This document shows, piece by piece, positions 9,625 to 18,948 of a DNA stretch of 54,785 nt. The notes beneath the pieces were generated by a model, which worked only from the letters and a program-made list of their open reading frames with translations, was not told the DNA's origin and did no database searches. Each line of letters opens with the position of its first letter. Position 1 is the stretch's first letter. The position numbers and the translations under genes are program-made. Source of the stretch: Phycisphaerae bacterium (GTDB lineage: Bacteria > Planctomycetota > Phycisphaerae > Sedimentisphaerales > Anaerohalosphaeraceae); contig JAGPMT010000016.1 in the NCBI GenBank assembly GCA_018052735.1, positions 1 to 54,785 of the forward strand, read 5' to 3'.

Positions 9625-10909
9625 ATCGCTTGTTCTGCCGGCGGAATTCCCGCGGTGTCATGCCGACAAGCTGCTTGAAAACGCGGGTAAAATAACTCTG
9701 GTTGTTATAGCCGACTTCGTAGCAAATACGGGTGCAGTTGTTCTCAGAGGTCAGCAGCAGCCGTTTGGCATGCTGGATGCGAATACTGGTCAGATAGTCC
9801 ACAATCGTAACGCCCATCTGTTCGCGGAAAAGGTGGGCCAGACGCGATACGCTCAAATGGGCGCTTTTGGCGATATCTGCCAGCGTCAGCGGCTGCGAAT
9901 AGTGGTACTGCATAAACTCAATAGCGGGCTTGAGCTGGGACATCTTTTGGGCATCCTGTGAATTGTAGACGCTTTCGATAAATTCATCGAGGGCGTGGCT
10001 TATCCAGATGCAGATGTCTTCCTGTGTATCCAGCGCCAAAACTTTATTGATATAATCCATATTTTTATTGAGCAGCAGGTTGATATCCACGCCGCCCTGG
10101 GCTGCCGCTCGGCTCAATACGCTAAGCAGTTCGACCAGACGGGCTTTGAGGAGATTGATATTGCCGGGATTGTGAAACAAAATGCGGCCTAACAGGGAAT
10201 TCAATATTTCTTTGGCCCCCGTTCGGTCGCCGATTTTGACCTTGCCGATAAGCTGACATTCCAGCTCATACGGATAGACCTCATCCGAGTCCAGTAGTTT
10301 GGTTTCTTGGATGGTTTGGCTGATTTGGGCCTGCTGCATCGAACGCTGCCGCCGCCACTGAATGACCTGCGGATCCAGATCGGCTGTCTGATACAGTAGA
10401 ACGTAAAGAAATTCTGAGGCCTCGTGAATACGCCGGGCCGAGACCACCGGAACCTTCAGCAGCGTCTGACGAATTTCATTCTCATGGATATGAAGTCCTC
10501 GCAGACGCTTCTGTACATCCGATTCAATGGTTTCATCCAACGGTTCCCAAAGGCATTTGCCGAAAAACAGACCTCCCAAAGGAATATTACCGTCCATCAC
10601 TGGTATACAGCCCAAAACAATGCCTGCATGGCAGAGAGTGATGTAGGGCTGACCGGTTTCAATGGAGATATTTAAACTGCGGACACGGTCCTCTCTGCAT
10701 CGCTTCAGGCCTGTTTTAGAAAGACGAATCCGCTGACAGAATGCCGGATGACAGTTTGAACTGCAGAGAGACCGTATTTCTTGGCCATTTATATCTGTTG
10801 TCTCAACTGGAAGTTTGAAATTCCGCAAAAAGCCGGCGGCAATCCTTCCGAACTGTTCTTTAGAAATAATATCTTGTATTCGAACAGATTGTAGATTTAG
10901 CTTTTTCAT
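9623..10909 (-). CDS. AraC-family transcriptional regulator with PocR sensor domain
   Basis: 428 residues from the chosen start. The N-terminal third (about 1-170) matches the PocR ligand-binding domain: a conserved Cys pattern (C-S-S-N-C-H-P-A-F-C and C-R-E-D), then YITLCHAG and GGLFFGKC. The last ~100 residues are a double helix-turn-helix AraC domain (LTLADIAKSAHLSVSRLAHLF, then ICYEVGYNNQSYFTRVFKQ and GMTPREFRR). The frame stays open another 45 codons upstream, but that stretch is AT-rich, would encode an unlikely hydrophobic run and contains a good promoter. The ATG at 10909 is therefore preferred. Convergent with the GH51/GH43 gene; control of the neighbouring glycan cluster is likely but inferred. 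PocR domains in other bacteria sense small diols or sugar-related ligands. Confidence 0.88.
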   Translation of the reverse strand: MKKLNLQSVRIQDIISKEQFGRIAAGFLRNFKLPVETTDINGQEIRSLCSSNCHPAFCQRIRLSKTGLKRCREDRVRSLNISIETGQPYITLCHAGIVLGCIPVMDGNIPLGGLFFGKCLWEPLDETIESDVQKRLRGLHIHENEIRQTLLKVPVVSARRIHEASEFLYVLLYQTADLDPQVIQWRRQRSMQQAQISQTIQETKLLDSDEVYPYELECQLIGKVKIGDRTGAKEILNSLLGRILFHNPGNINLLKARLVELLSVLSRAAAQGGVDINLLLNKNMDYINKVLALDTQEDICIWISHALDEFIESVYNSQDAQKMSQLKPAIEFMQYHYSQPLTLADIAKSAHLSVSRLAHLFREQMGVTIVDYLTSIRIQHAKRLLLTSENNCTRICYEVGYNNQSYFTRVFKQLVGMTPREFRRQNKR

Positions 10910-10952
10910 TTCCAATTTCTCGATTGGCCTAACAATATCATAGCAAAATAGT

Positions 10953-10980
10953 ATTATAGAAAATTTAATTTTAAGGGCAA
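10953..10980 (-). promoter_or_regulatory. Sigma-70-type promoter of the PocR/AraC regulator
   Basis: On the minus strand TTGCCC (10980-10975) is followed after 16 bases by a perfect TATAAT (10958-10953). The expected transcript start is near 10946, about 37 bases before the chosen ATG. Its position inside the longer open frame is the main argument against the longer start. Confidence 0.5.
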
Positions 10981-11138
10981 GAAGTATGATTAGAAAAAGA
11001 ATACAATGCAATATGTATATCTGTAATATCCAGATATTTGCCATTCAAAGAAAGACTTGCTGAACTAATAAAAGGGCGCAGTATTTTCGCATTTTACCCT
11101 TTTACGATTTGTCCGAATAAAGGATATCTGCAAATTGT

Positions 11139-12791
11139 CTATTGTGAAGATTTCTTTAATCGGCTGCGCACACTTTCTTTAATCCGCTGGATGTGGCCTC
11201 GTCCGAGTGCCTTAACCTCGCAGCCCAGCTCGAAATACCTGCGAATTTTGGCATCATCTAAGATGCCGTAGCAGTCAATAACAGCCAGCGGGCCGCCGAC
11301 CCAGTTGACGATTTGATCGGGTTCCAGATTCAGATAGGGTGCATGCGGAACAGCCAGTATTACTGCTTCTGCCCCTTTTAATGCCGCTGGAAGGTCTTTT
11401 TCGACGCGTAGATTTACCAAATCATCCTGATTGCGGAAAAACCGTGCCCATGAATGTCCCGGAGCCGGATACTCATCCTGCTTTTCCAATTCATACCAGT
11501 GTTCGACATACGGGTCGTGAACCTTTACATCAGCCCCCATCTCTGTAAGCTTTCGAACAACAATTTCCGATCCGCTGTACCGCGTATCTGCAACGTCCTG
11601 ACGGTAGCTGGCCCCGCACAGGAGGACAGATGCCCCTGCTATATAGCGCCCCATATTCCGCAAAGCATCACGTGTGAGGGTGGCTGCATGAAGTCCGCGT
11701 GTATCGTTGATATCGATGGCGGCGGTAGTCAGCTTGAAAATATCATCATTGAATCCCAGAATATGCCTGTATGCCCAATATCCTAATCCTCCGTCTTTGG
11801 GCAGACAGTAGCCGCCGATACCGGGGCCCGGAAAAATAATATTGCTGTGTGTCGGCCGCATTTTGATCGCCTTGATAACTTTGATTAAATCAACGCCGTT
11901 GCGCTCTGCAAATAAGCTCCATTCATCCAGAAAAGCCAAGATAACTGCGCGATAGGAATTTTCAACAATTTTGGTTGTTTCGGATTCAATCGGACGGTCC
12001 ATGACTGTCAGCGGATATTTCTCTGTATTGAGAACTTCCCGCAGAAACTTTTCCACCCGGATTTTGGCGGCTTCATTGCATCCTGAACAAACCCGCCAGA
12101 AATCCCGTATTGACGATACGTACTCTCTGCCGGGCATCACCCGCTCAAAACTATGTGCCAGCAGCGGTTCGGATGCAATGCCTCGTGCTTTGAATGCCTT
12201 CTTCAGAATCGGCCATGCCACAAATTCGGTTGTCCCCGGCGCCACAGTAGTCTCAATCAGCGTCAGGCAATTGGGCTGTACTTTTTCACCGATTGTCTTA
12301 AGCGTAGCTTCCAATGCTTTCATCTCTGCCTCCCCTGTCCGCAGGTTGCCCAGCGAACGCTTGCTGAAATCACACTGTACATCTACTACTACGCAGTCTG
12401 CCAGCGACAGGCAGTCGCTGTTGTATGTGGCGACCAATGTTTTTTTGTCCTTCACGCATCGGGCGATCATCGGGTCCACTTGCGGATCTTCGGCTTTCAC
12501 CGGTGACTGCCCCCTGTTGAGCATCGGGATTTTCCAGTAGCTGCGGGTACTGGGCCGCTGGCAGCCGATGACAAATTTACTCGGCTTGCCGGTTTTTTTA
12601 TCAACTGTATCAGCAATAATTGCTGCCATTACGGCCCCGACAAATCCAACACCCATGACCACGACGATTTCTTTGCCTTCTTGACGTGCGGTTGAGACTA
12701 AAGTTTCGAGACGCTTAAATTCAGCAGGGTACTCCTCGGGTTTGGGAAGCGGGAATTTCTCGCCGGACGGGCTGACAGAATAGTCGTTCAT
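11139..12791 (-). CDS. UDP-glucose/GDP-mannose dehydrogenase-family nucleotide-sugar dehydrogenase
   Basis: 550 residues, longer than the usual 420-470, with about 40 extra residues before the NAD-binding fold. The Rossmann loop is GVGFVG (47-52). The catalytic loop PGPGIGGYCLPKD carries the expected nucleophile Cys329. The UDP-binding C-terminal domain has GASYRQDVADTRYSGSEIVVRKL, the family's G-x-x-(Y/F)-K-x-x-x-x-D-x-R-x-S pattern with Arg for Lys. The enzyme oxidises a nucleotide sugar at C6 (uronate formation) in the cytosol, supplying envelope or exopolysaccharide synthesis. The exact sugar cannot be read from sequence. GGAG lies 8 bases before the ATG. No glycosyltransferases are adjacent, so it appears to be a stand-alone gene. 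Confidence 0.85.
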   Translation of the reverse strand: MNDYSVSPSGEKFPLPKPEEYPAEFKRLETLVSTARQEGKEIVVVMGVGFVGAVMAAIIADTVDKKTGKPSKFVIGCQRPSTRSYWKIPMLNRGQSPVKAEDPQVDPMIARCVKDKKTLVATYNSDCLSLADCVVVDVQCDFSKRSLGNLRTGEAEMKALEATLKTIGEKVQPNCLTLIETTVAPGTTEFVAWPILKKAFKARGIASEPLLAHSFERVMPGREYVSSIRDFWRVCSGCNEAAKIRVEKFLREVLNTEKYPLTVMDRPIESETTKIVENSYRAVILAFLDEWSLFAERNGVDLIKVIKAIKMRPTHSNIIFPGPGIGGYCLPKDGGLGYWAYRHILGFNDDIFKLTTAAIDINDTRGLHAATLTRDALRNMGRYIAGASVLLCGASYRQDVADTRYSGSEIVVRKLTEMGADVKVHDPYVEHWYELEKQDEYPAPGHSWARFFRNQDDLVNLRVEKDLPAALKGAEAVILAVPHAPYLNLEPDQIVNWVGGPLAVIDCYGILDDAKIRRYFELGCEVKALGRGHIQRIKESVRSRLKKSSQ

Positions 12792-12826
12792 AAGCGATCT
12801 CCGTATAAGTTGTTCGAAACCAGATA

Positions 12827-12847
12827 CTTACCGTTTTAATCGGTAAG
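12827..12847. promoter_or_regulatory. Palindrome upstream of the nucleotide-sugar dehydrogenase gene
   Basis: CTTACCG, seven bases, CGGTAAG: a perfect 7-bp inverted repeat centred about 45 bases upstream of the dehydrogenase start, within the divergent intergenic region shared with the MnmE-like gene. The spacing suits a dimeric repressor or activator site. No matching second copy was noticed. Confidence 0.35.
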
Positions 12848-12976
12848 TTGACTGGACAAGTTTAAATAAAATAGTTAGTTTTGGATAATAAAAAGCTGTA
12901 AAATTTTTACAAAAGAAAAGTGATGGTTGATGTCATTATTTCATTATTGCGGCAAGTGATGTAAATTGAAGGACCT

Positions 12977-14200
12977 ATGGAATTGATAGACAATCAAACC
13001 AGAGTGTGTGTATTAACCGGCCGGAAAATGGCGGCTATTGCCAGCATTGCTCTGGAAGGACCGGAGTCGCAAACTATACTTGGAAAAATTTTCAGAAAAA
13101 ATCCTTTTAATAAGCATCGATCGAATACTGCTGCAGACACCGGCGTTATAGATCTTCAGCAGGTCCTATATGGCTGCATTATGGATGGCAGTCAAGTGAT
13201 TGATGAAGCAGTTGTTGGATGTGAAGAAAAGGATTCTTATGTTATTCATTGCCACGGAAATCCTCTGCTGGTTGAGCGAATTATCAATTTGCTTCAATCC
13301 TATGGAGCACAGCTTACAGAAGCGGAAACCTTTTTTTTAAGGCGCTATCGACGGCAGTCCGGCTCTTTGATTGAAGCCGAAGCCAAATTGGCGATGCAGA
13401 CTTCATATACCATTGCCGGCGTGCGGATACTTCAAGCCCAAATTGCTGCCGGTCTGACATTGTGGGCAGGCCGTATGATGGATGCCGTCAATATACTGAC
13501 ACGCGAGCAAATTCAAAATGAATGCCGTCAGATTTTGGCAAACAGCATCATTGCCCGACGGATCATTCACGGAGTACGTATCGTCATAGCCGGCCCCCCC
13601 AATTCAGGCAAAAGCACCCTTTTGAATTGCTTGGCAGGGCGGCAGGAAGCTATTGTCTCGGACATCGCCGGAACAACGCGGGATTGGATCAGTATTGTCT
13701 GCCGGATGGAACCGCTGTATGCAGAGTTTATTGATACAGCCGGATTGGATACCTCATTGGCACAAGATTATGCTCTTCAGCGGCATGCTCAGCAGATTAC
13801 ACAGCAATTGCTGGAAAACTGTGATTTAATTCTGCATCTGCACGATGCTGCTGCGTTGGAAGATAGCGGTATTCAATCAATTAATACAAATGTAATTGCA
13901 AATTTCGCTCAAAAAAAGCCCATTATTAATATTTATAATAAAATTGACCTTTTAAAGGATAGAAATATTCCTCACTGTCTGCCAAACGGCCTTTGCATCA
14001 GTGCTAAAGAGGGCATAGGGATTGAATTGCTTGGCCGGACGATAGGAAAAACACTAGGCACAAACGATTTTGATGCAAATCAGCCGGTCGTGTTTACAGA
14101 CCGCCAGAGAGCGATAATATCACAAATTATGAACTCCGCAGAATCCCTTAGAGATTTATTATCGGACTTGATTGGGCTTTCGTATCCCTCCACGCATTAG
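12977..14200 (+). CDS. Divergent MnmE/TrmE-like GTPase
   Basis: 407 residues against about 450 for MnmE. An N-terminal region recognisable by VIHCHGNPLLVERIINLL (MnmE: HCHGG...I) leads to a helical segment and then a G domain: G1 GPPNSGKST (206-214), G2 TTRD (233-236), G3 DTAG (253-256), G4 NKID (321-324), G5 SAK (342-344). MnmE with MnmG makes the 5-carboxymethylaminomethyl group of wobble uridine and needs a C-terminal FCIGK Cys. Here the matching end reads SDLIGL and that Cys is Leu. The helical domain before G1 is also shortened. It is either a much-altered MnmE or a paralogue doing something else. GAAGGA lies just before the ATG. Nothing adjacent helps assign a role. Confidence 0.75.
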   Translation: MELIDNQTRVCVLTGRKMAAIASIALEGPESQTILGKIFRKNPFNKHRSNTAADTGVIDLQQVLYGCIMDGSQVIDEAVVGCEEKDSYVIHCHGNPLLVERIINLLQSYGAQLTEAETFFLRRYRRQSGSLIEAEAKLAMQTSYTIAGVRILQAQIAAGLTLWAGRMMDAVNILTREQIQNECRQILANSIIARRIIHGVRIVIAGPPNSGKSTLLNCLAGRQEAIVSDIAGTTRDWISIVCRMEPLYAEFIDTAGLDTSLAQDYALQRHAQQITQQLLENCDLILHLHDAAALEDSGIQSINTNVIANFAQKKPIINIYNKIDLLKDRNIPHCLPNGLCISAKEGIGIELLGRTIGKTLGTNDFDANQPVVFTDRQRAIISQIMNSAESLRDLLSDLIGLSYPSTH

Positions 14201-14397
14201 CATACGAACTGTCCGGTATGCAATTTTAGCGATTCGATGATTCAGTCAGTCTGTTTGATTCACTCAATCCCTTCAAAATAAGTTTTTTTAAGTTAATTGA
14301 CTGGCGGTTTATGACGACAGACAGATGTACCCGTATGTGTACAGATTCATGCAGGGAAACTGTCGGATTTAATCGGTAACAGCATAAGGACTAAATT

Positions 14398-15690
14398 GTG
14401 GCACAAGAACAACAGGACAAAAAAGATACCCCAGCAGCCGATGCCATGCAAAAACAGATTGCCCTGCAGGAAGCGCAATTTTATGCCAAAGGCCGGCTGA
14501 TGAACAATATGGCCTACCAAATCCGCACATTGTCTAACGCCATTGTCGGATTCAGCGATTTACTTCTTTCTGAACCGCTCAGTCCAGATCAATTGGAGTA
14601 TGTGCGAGAAATCAATCAGGCCGGCAACGGTTTATCGGCACTGGTCAATGAGGTACTGGATTGGACTCAGGTAATGACCGGCCGGATTGCGGTTTCCAAA
14701 ACATCATGCGATCTGGCAGAGCTTCTTGGGCGTCTGGAGGCAATCTTGCGTTCAGCCGCACGGGAAAAAGGGCTTGCCTGTGCTGTGCAGCTTGATCCGC
14801 AGCTGCCGGATTCTATTGTTTGTGATTCGGAACATCTGTATAAATGCCTCCTCAATTTATTGTCCAATGCTGTCAAGTATACGCGCAAAGGATCCATTCG
14901 GATTCATGTGCGATTGGATGACAGTCAGGCCGAACCGGCAGTTTGTTTTGATGTGATAGATACCGGTATCGGCATAGAGGCAGATAAAATCGACTCTATT
15001 TTTGATCCGGCTCAGAAGCGGGAAGAATCAAATGAACAAGTCCAAACACTTTTTAATCTCGGCTTGACAGTAACGGCAGGGCTGTCTTTAACCAAGCAGT
15101 TATGTCATCTGATAGGCGGAACAATAGAGGTAACCAGCCAAGTGAATAGCGGTTCAACGTTTACGCTGCGAATCCCCGCAGGATTGGAATTGTCCACCCG
15201 GCAGGAGTCCCCGATATACAGCCATCCAAAGCAGGAGACACAGAAGTCTGCCTCTGAGCCGGCTTTGATACTGCTGGCAGAAGACCAGCCGTCCAACCGC
15301 ACGGTTATTACCTTAATGCTCGAAGCAATGGGCGTTCGCGTAGACACAGCTCAGGATGGGCGGGAGGCTGTCCAAAAAGCCCTTCAGAATACTTATGACC
15401 TGATACTGATGGATTTAAAAATGCCGACGATGGACGGCTATGAAGCAGCGGCACAAATTCGCCGCCAGAATCACGTCCCCATGGTTGCCTTATCGGCCAA
15501 GGTGTTTGATGAAGAAGAACATCGCCGCATCACAGCTTTGTTTGAAGGATTTCTCACCAAGCCTGTTGACGGCCGCAAGCTTGCACAGACACTCGAACAA
15601 TTTATAGATTCGTTTCAGTATTCCGCACCGACGGCCGCAGCCTCGGCAGGCCGTCCGGCAGAAAACATAGCATATGAATACAGAACATAA
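14398..15690 (+). CDS. Histidine-kinase-like protein lacking the phospho-accepting His, fused to a receiver domain
   Basis: 430 residues, GTG start after AAGGA. No membrane segment. The dimerisation region reads N-M-A-Y-Q-I-R-T-L-S-N where hybrid kinases have M-S-H-E-I-R-T-P-L-N; Tyr40 takes the place of the phosphorylated His. The ATP-binding domain keeps the N box (NLLSNAVKY, 153-161) and G1 (DTGIGI, 188-193), but the G2 glycine loop is altered (TAGLSL). The C-terminal receiver (about 290-410) looks intact: acidic pair Glu295/Asp296, phospho-acceptor Asp339 (LMDLKMPTMDG), switch Ser and Lys (LSAK, TKPVD). It lies 78 bases upstream of the GspE/PilB start, so control of pseudopilus activity is a reasonable inference. 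It may sense or scaffold, with the receiver phosphorylated by another kinase. Confidence 0.85.
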   Translation: MAQEQQDKKDTPAADAMQKQIALQEAQFYAKGRLMNNMAYQIRTLSNAIVGFSDLLLSEPLSPDQLEYVREINQAGNGLSALVNEVLDWTQVMTGRIAVSKTSCDLAELLGRLEAILRSAAREKGLACAVQLDPQLPDSIVCDSEHLYKCLLNLLSNAVKYTRKGSIRIHVRLDDSQAEPAVCFDVIDTGIGIEADKIDSIFDPAQKREESNEQVQTLFNLGLTVTAGLSLTKQLCHLIGGTIEVTSQVNSGSTFTLRIPAGLELSTRQESPIYSHPKQETQKSASEPALILLAEDQPSNRTVITLMLEAMGVRVDTAQDGREAVQKALQNTYDLILMDLKMPTMDGYEAAAQIRRQNHVPMVALSAKVFDEEEHRRITALFEGFLTKPVDGRKLAQTLEQFIDSFQYSAPTAAASAGRPAENIAYEYRT

Positions 15691-15768
15691 ACCAGACCAG
15701 AAATGACAGCAAACGTATCCAGACAAGTGCAGTATTCCGGTATGCCGCTGGCCGTCAAGGAGAATCAG

Positions 15769-17484
15769 ATGTTTGGTGACTGGCTGGTTCAGAACGGCTA
15801 TATCACGGAACAGCAGCTTGCCGCAGCACTGAACGACCAGAAAACCAGCGGAGGCCGGCTGGGACAGAATTTGGTGCGTCTGGCCTATCTAAACGATGAA
15901 CAGCTGACGCAGTGTCTGGCGGCTTATCTGAATCTGGAGTCCATATCGCTGTCAGATCTTTCTGTTATTAACAAGGAAGTAGCACGCGGAATCCCTGAAA
16001 ATATTGCCAAACGCTTCCATAGCTTGGCTGTCGATGCTAAAGACGACCGCATTCTTGTGGCAATGGCCGATCCGCTCAATGTAATTGCCGTTGATACGGT
16101 TTCAGTCAAGCTGAAGAAAAATATTCAGGTTGTGCTGGCTTCGGAACGGGAAATCCAGCGGGCCATTGAGTATGTCTACCATGGAACGGATGTCGAAGAA
16201 CAGCAGCTTCGCGACTTGGTCGAATTGGAAATCAGCAGCGATGAAGACGACCTGATGGAAAATACGCTGGCTATGGAAGTGTCCGCTGCGGCCGAGGCAC
16301 AGGATGCACCGGTGATCCGCTTTGTGGATCTTCTGCTTAGTCAGGCCATTAAAAGCCGAGCCAGCGATATTCATATCGAGCCGCAGGATAAATCGATGAG
16401 CATCCGCATGCGGATTGACGGACTACTGACGGAAATGGTGCCGCCGCCAAGAAAAATGCAGCCGGCCGTAATTGCCCGCATCAAGATACTTTCCGAAATG
16501 GATATTGCCGAGCGGCGGCTGCCGCAGGATGGCCGTTTTAAAATCAGACGGGGCCAGGGAAAAGAAGAAATTGATGTCCGTGTTTCTTCGCTGCCGACTA
16601 TCTATGGCGAAAAAATTGTAATGCGCATCCTTGATAAGGGAGCAGTCACCCATAATCTTGACAGTCTGGGGCTGGAGCCTGACCTACTGGCTAAATTTAA
16701 GATGACGCTCCAGCAGCCCCATGGCATCATCATCGTTACAGGCCCCACCGGCAGCGGCAAGAGTACAACCCTTTATTCAGCGCTCAATGAGCTGCGGGAC
16801 CCCCACAAAAACATTACGACAGTCGAGGATCCTGTGGAATACCGGCTTGAGGGAATTAACCAGACACAGATTAAGCCGTCTATTGGTCTGACGTTTGCCT
16901 CATGCCTTCGAACGATTCTGCGGCAGGATCCTGATATTATTTTGATTGGCGAAATCCGCGATAAAGAAACGATGGAAATTGCTATCAAGGCCTCGCTGAC
17001 GGGACATCTGGTATTGAGCACCTTCCATACCAATGATGCCCCCAGTGCCTTGAGCCGATTGGTTTATATGGGTCTGGAGCCGTATCTGCTGGCCTCTTCT
17101 CTGAACCTGATATTGGCGCAGCGGCTCGTGCGCCGCATCTGTGACAAATGCAAAGCCCCCCAGACACTGACAGAAACTCAGATTAAACGTCTGGAATTAA
17201 CGCCCGAACAGATTGCCAACACAACATTCTATCATGGCAAAGGGTGTTCGGAGTGCGGCGGAAGCGGCTACCGCGGACGTCTTCCCATTTTTGAGTTTTT
17301 GATCATGGATAACCAGATTCGCGAAGCTCTTGCCAATGGGGCTTCTGAATCACAGATTCGAACGATGATTCGCCAAAAAGGATACGGCAGTCTGCTCAGC
17401 AGCGGTCTTGCCCGTGCGATTGAAGGCCGCACAACGGCCGAAGAAATTATCCGTGTAACTTATGCAGAGAACATAGAGGTTTAG
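15769..17484 (+). CDS. GspE/PilB-type assembly ATPase
   Basis: 571 residues from the ATG at 15769, chosen because AAGGAG sits 6 bases before it; the frame is open another 22 codons upstream without such a site. N-terminal MshEN/T2SSE_N domain (FGDWLVQNGYITEQQLAAAL), then the AAA-like motor: Walker A GPTGSGKST (about 325-333), Asp box, Walker B (DPDIILIGEIRD), His box (LTGHLVLSTFHTNDAP) and the tetracysteine zinc site (CDKC ... CSECGGSGYRGR). It hydrolyses ATP on the cytoplasmic face to drive pseudopilin assembly with the next gene's platform protein. The zinc site marks an extension ATPase, not a PilT retraction ATPase. Confidence 0.95.
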   Translation: MFGDWLVQNGYITEQQLAAALNDQKTSGGRLGQNLVRLAYLNDEQLTQCLAAYLNLESISLSDLSVINKEVARGIPENIAKRFHSLAVDAKDDRILVAMADPLNVIAVDTVSVKLKKNIQVVLASEREIQRAIEYVYHGTDVEEQQLRDLVELEISSDEDDLMENTLAMEVSAAAEAQDAPVIRFVDLLLSQAIKSRASDIHIEPQDKSMSIRMRIDGLLTEMVPPPRKMQPAVIARIKILSEMDIAERRLPQDGRFKIRRGQGKEEIDVRVSSLPTIYGEKIVMRILDKGAVTHNLDSLGLEPDLLAKFKMTLQQPHGIIIVTGPTGSGKSTTLYSALNELRDPHKNITTVEDPVEYRLEGINQTQIKPSIGLTFASCLRTILRQDPDIILIGEIRDKETMEIAIKASLTGHLVLSTFHTNDAPSALSRLVYMGLEPYLLASSLNLILAQRLVRRICDKCKAPQTLTETQIKRLELTPEQIANTTFYHGKGCSECGGSGYRGRLPIFEFLIMDNQIREALANGASESQIRTMIRQKGYGSLLSSGLARAIEGRTTAEEIIRVTYAENIEV

Positions 17485-17632
17485 CTGTTTTTTTTGTTAT
17501 CGGACGCTTCGGACCGAAAAAACGCTCAAATTTGTGAAATTAAGGGCTTGTTTGAGCTTTCAGCCGAACCGGCCGTTCCGAAATGACGATGGAAGGAAAA
17601 TAGAGTGAAAGACACTATTTTGAAAGCTGGTT

Positions 17633-18835
17633 ATGAAGACGTTTGAATATGTTGCATGGGATTATTCGGGCAATTGCCAGGAGGGAGTCCGGCAGGCCGC
17701 CAGTCAGGAGGAACTGCTCAGTTTTCTTCGCAGTCAGGAACTGACGCCGGCGGTTATTACGGAAGTTGTCGGATCGGTTCAGGAAAAGACAGCACCGGTC
17801 CGCTATAAGAAAGTCAAGTCTGTGGAACTGGCAACCTTCTGCTGGCAGCTGAGCACAATGCTGTCCGGCGGTCTGTCAATCACCAGTGCTATTCAGACCA
17901 TCGCAGATGAAATTTCCAATCCGTATTTTGAAGATGTTCTTAAAAGCATCGGCGAAAAAATTGAGAAGGGAATGTCTCTGACCGATTGTGTCAAGCAGTA
18001 TCCGAAGGTTTTCAGCAAGCTGTGCTGTGCGATTATTATGGCAGGCGAAACAGGCGGATCGCTGGCGGTTGCCCTCGAACGACTTGCCGAGCACTATGAA
18101 AACAAGGACAAACTGGCCCGCAAGGTCAAAGGAGCTATGGCATATCCGGCCTTTGTCGTCGGATTTATTGTCTTAATAGTGATTGTATTGATGACCCTGA
18201 TTATTCCCCGGTTTACAACAATGTTCAAGGAGTTCAACGGGGAGCTTCCAGCTTTTACCCGCGGCTTTATGGCGGTTTACGATGCAATCGCTCACAATGC
18301 TTTGTACATTGTTTTCGGATTGGTAGCGGCAGGAATTGGGCTGTCGCTGTATGCACGGACACGCCGGGGGCATTTGCATTTCTGCAAAATCAGCTTGTCC
18401 CTGCCGATTTTCGGCAAAATTCTGCTGATGGCTTTTGTGGCCTCTTTCTGCAAAACGCTCAGCACCCTTATCGGGGCGGGTGTTCCTCTGCTGGATGCCT
18501 TTGGCATACTGGCGGAGATGACCAATAACGATCTGCTGCGCAAAGGGGTACTCGATACCCGCGACAAGATGGTCGAAGGCGTCAGTATTTCACAAAGTAT
18601 GGAGCAGATCGGTTTCTTCCCCGGCGTGGCCGTTAAGATGGCCCAAATAGGAGAAAACAGCGGCTCGCTGTCCAGTGTGATGGAAAAAACCGCCGAGTAT
18701 TACGAGAAAAAGGTGGATTCACTTGTGTCGCTGATGCTGGGGATGCTGGAGCCGGTTCTGATAATAACGGTGGGAGCTATTGTGCTGGTGGTTATTTTGG
18801 CTATGTATCTTCCGATCTTTTCTCTGTCGGTCTAA
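17633..18835 (+). CDS. GspF/PilC-type inner-membrane platform protein
   Basis: 400 residues with two T2SSF repeats. The first (about 70-190) contains FCWQLSTMLSGGLSITSAIQTI and AGETGGSLAVALERLAEHYE. The second (about 270-395) contains FCKTLSTLIGAGVPLLDAFGIL and GENSGSLSSVMEKTAEYYE. Hydrophobic helices lie at about 168-190, 222-240 and 370-397. A short N-terminal domain (KTFEYVAWDYSGN) is typical. It links the ATPase to the growing pseudopilus. Separated from the ATPase gene by 148 bases, a larger gap than elsewhere in the locus. Confidence 0.94.
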   Translation: MKTFEYVAWDYSGNCQEGVRQAASQEELLSFLRSQELTPAVITEVVGSVQEKTAPVRYKKVKSVELATFCWQLSTMLSGGLSITSAIQTIADEISNPYFEDVLKSIGEKIEKGMSLTDCVKQYPKVFSKLCCAIIMAGETGGSLAVALERLAEHYENKDKLARKVKGAMAYPAFVVGFIVLIVIVLMTLIIPRFTTMFKEFNGELPAFTRGFMAVYDAIAHNALYIVFGLVAAGIGLSLYARTRRGHLHFCKISLSLPIFGKILLMAFVASFCKTLSTLIGAGVPLLDAFGILAEMTNNDLLRKGVLDTRDKMVEGVSISQSMEQIGFFPGVAVKMAQIGENSGSLSSVMEKTAEYYEKKVDSLVSLMLGMLEPVLIITVGAIVLVVILAMYLPIFSLSV

Positions 18836-18948
18836 AGAAGAATGCAGGAAGGATTTTACTTAAGATGAAGGTGTTTTCGAACGAAAAACAAAATAGAGTC
18901 AACAGGTAGAATACTATCAACCTTACATTTAATTGCAGGAGAACAGAA

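Noticed and set aside
10910-11044. 45-residue N-terminal extension of the AraC-type regulator
   Set aside because: The stretch is AT-rich, encodes an implausible hydrophobic run and contains a -35/-10 pair for the shorter form.
14201-14397. Searched for an RNA gene or small ORF in the 197-base gap
   Set aside because: Found only AT-rich spacer and the ribosome site of the next gene.
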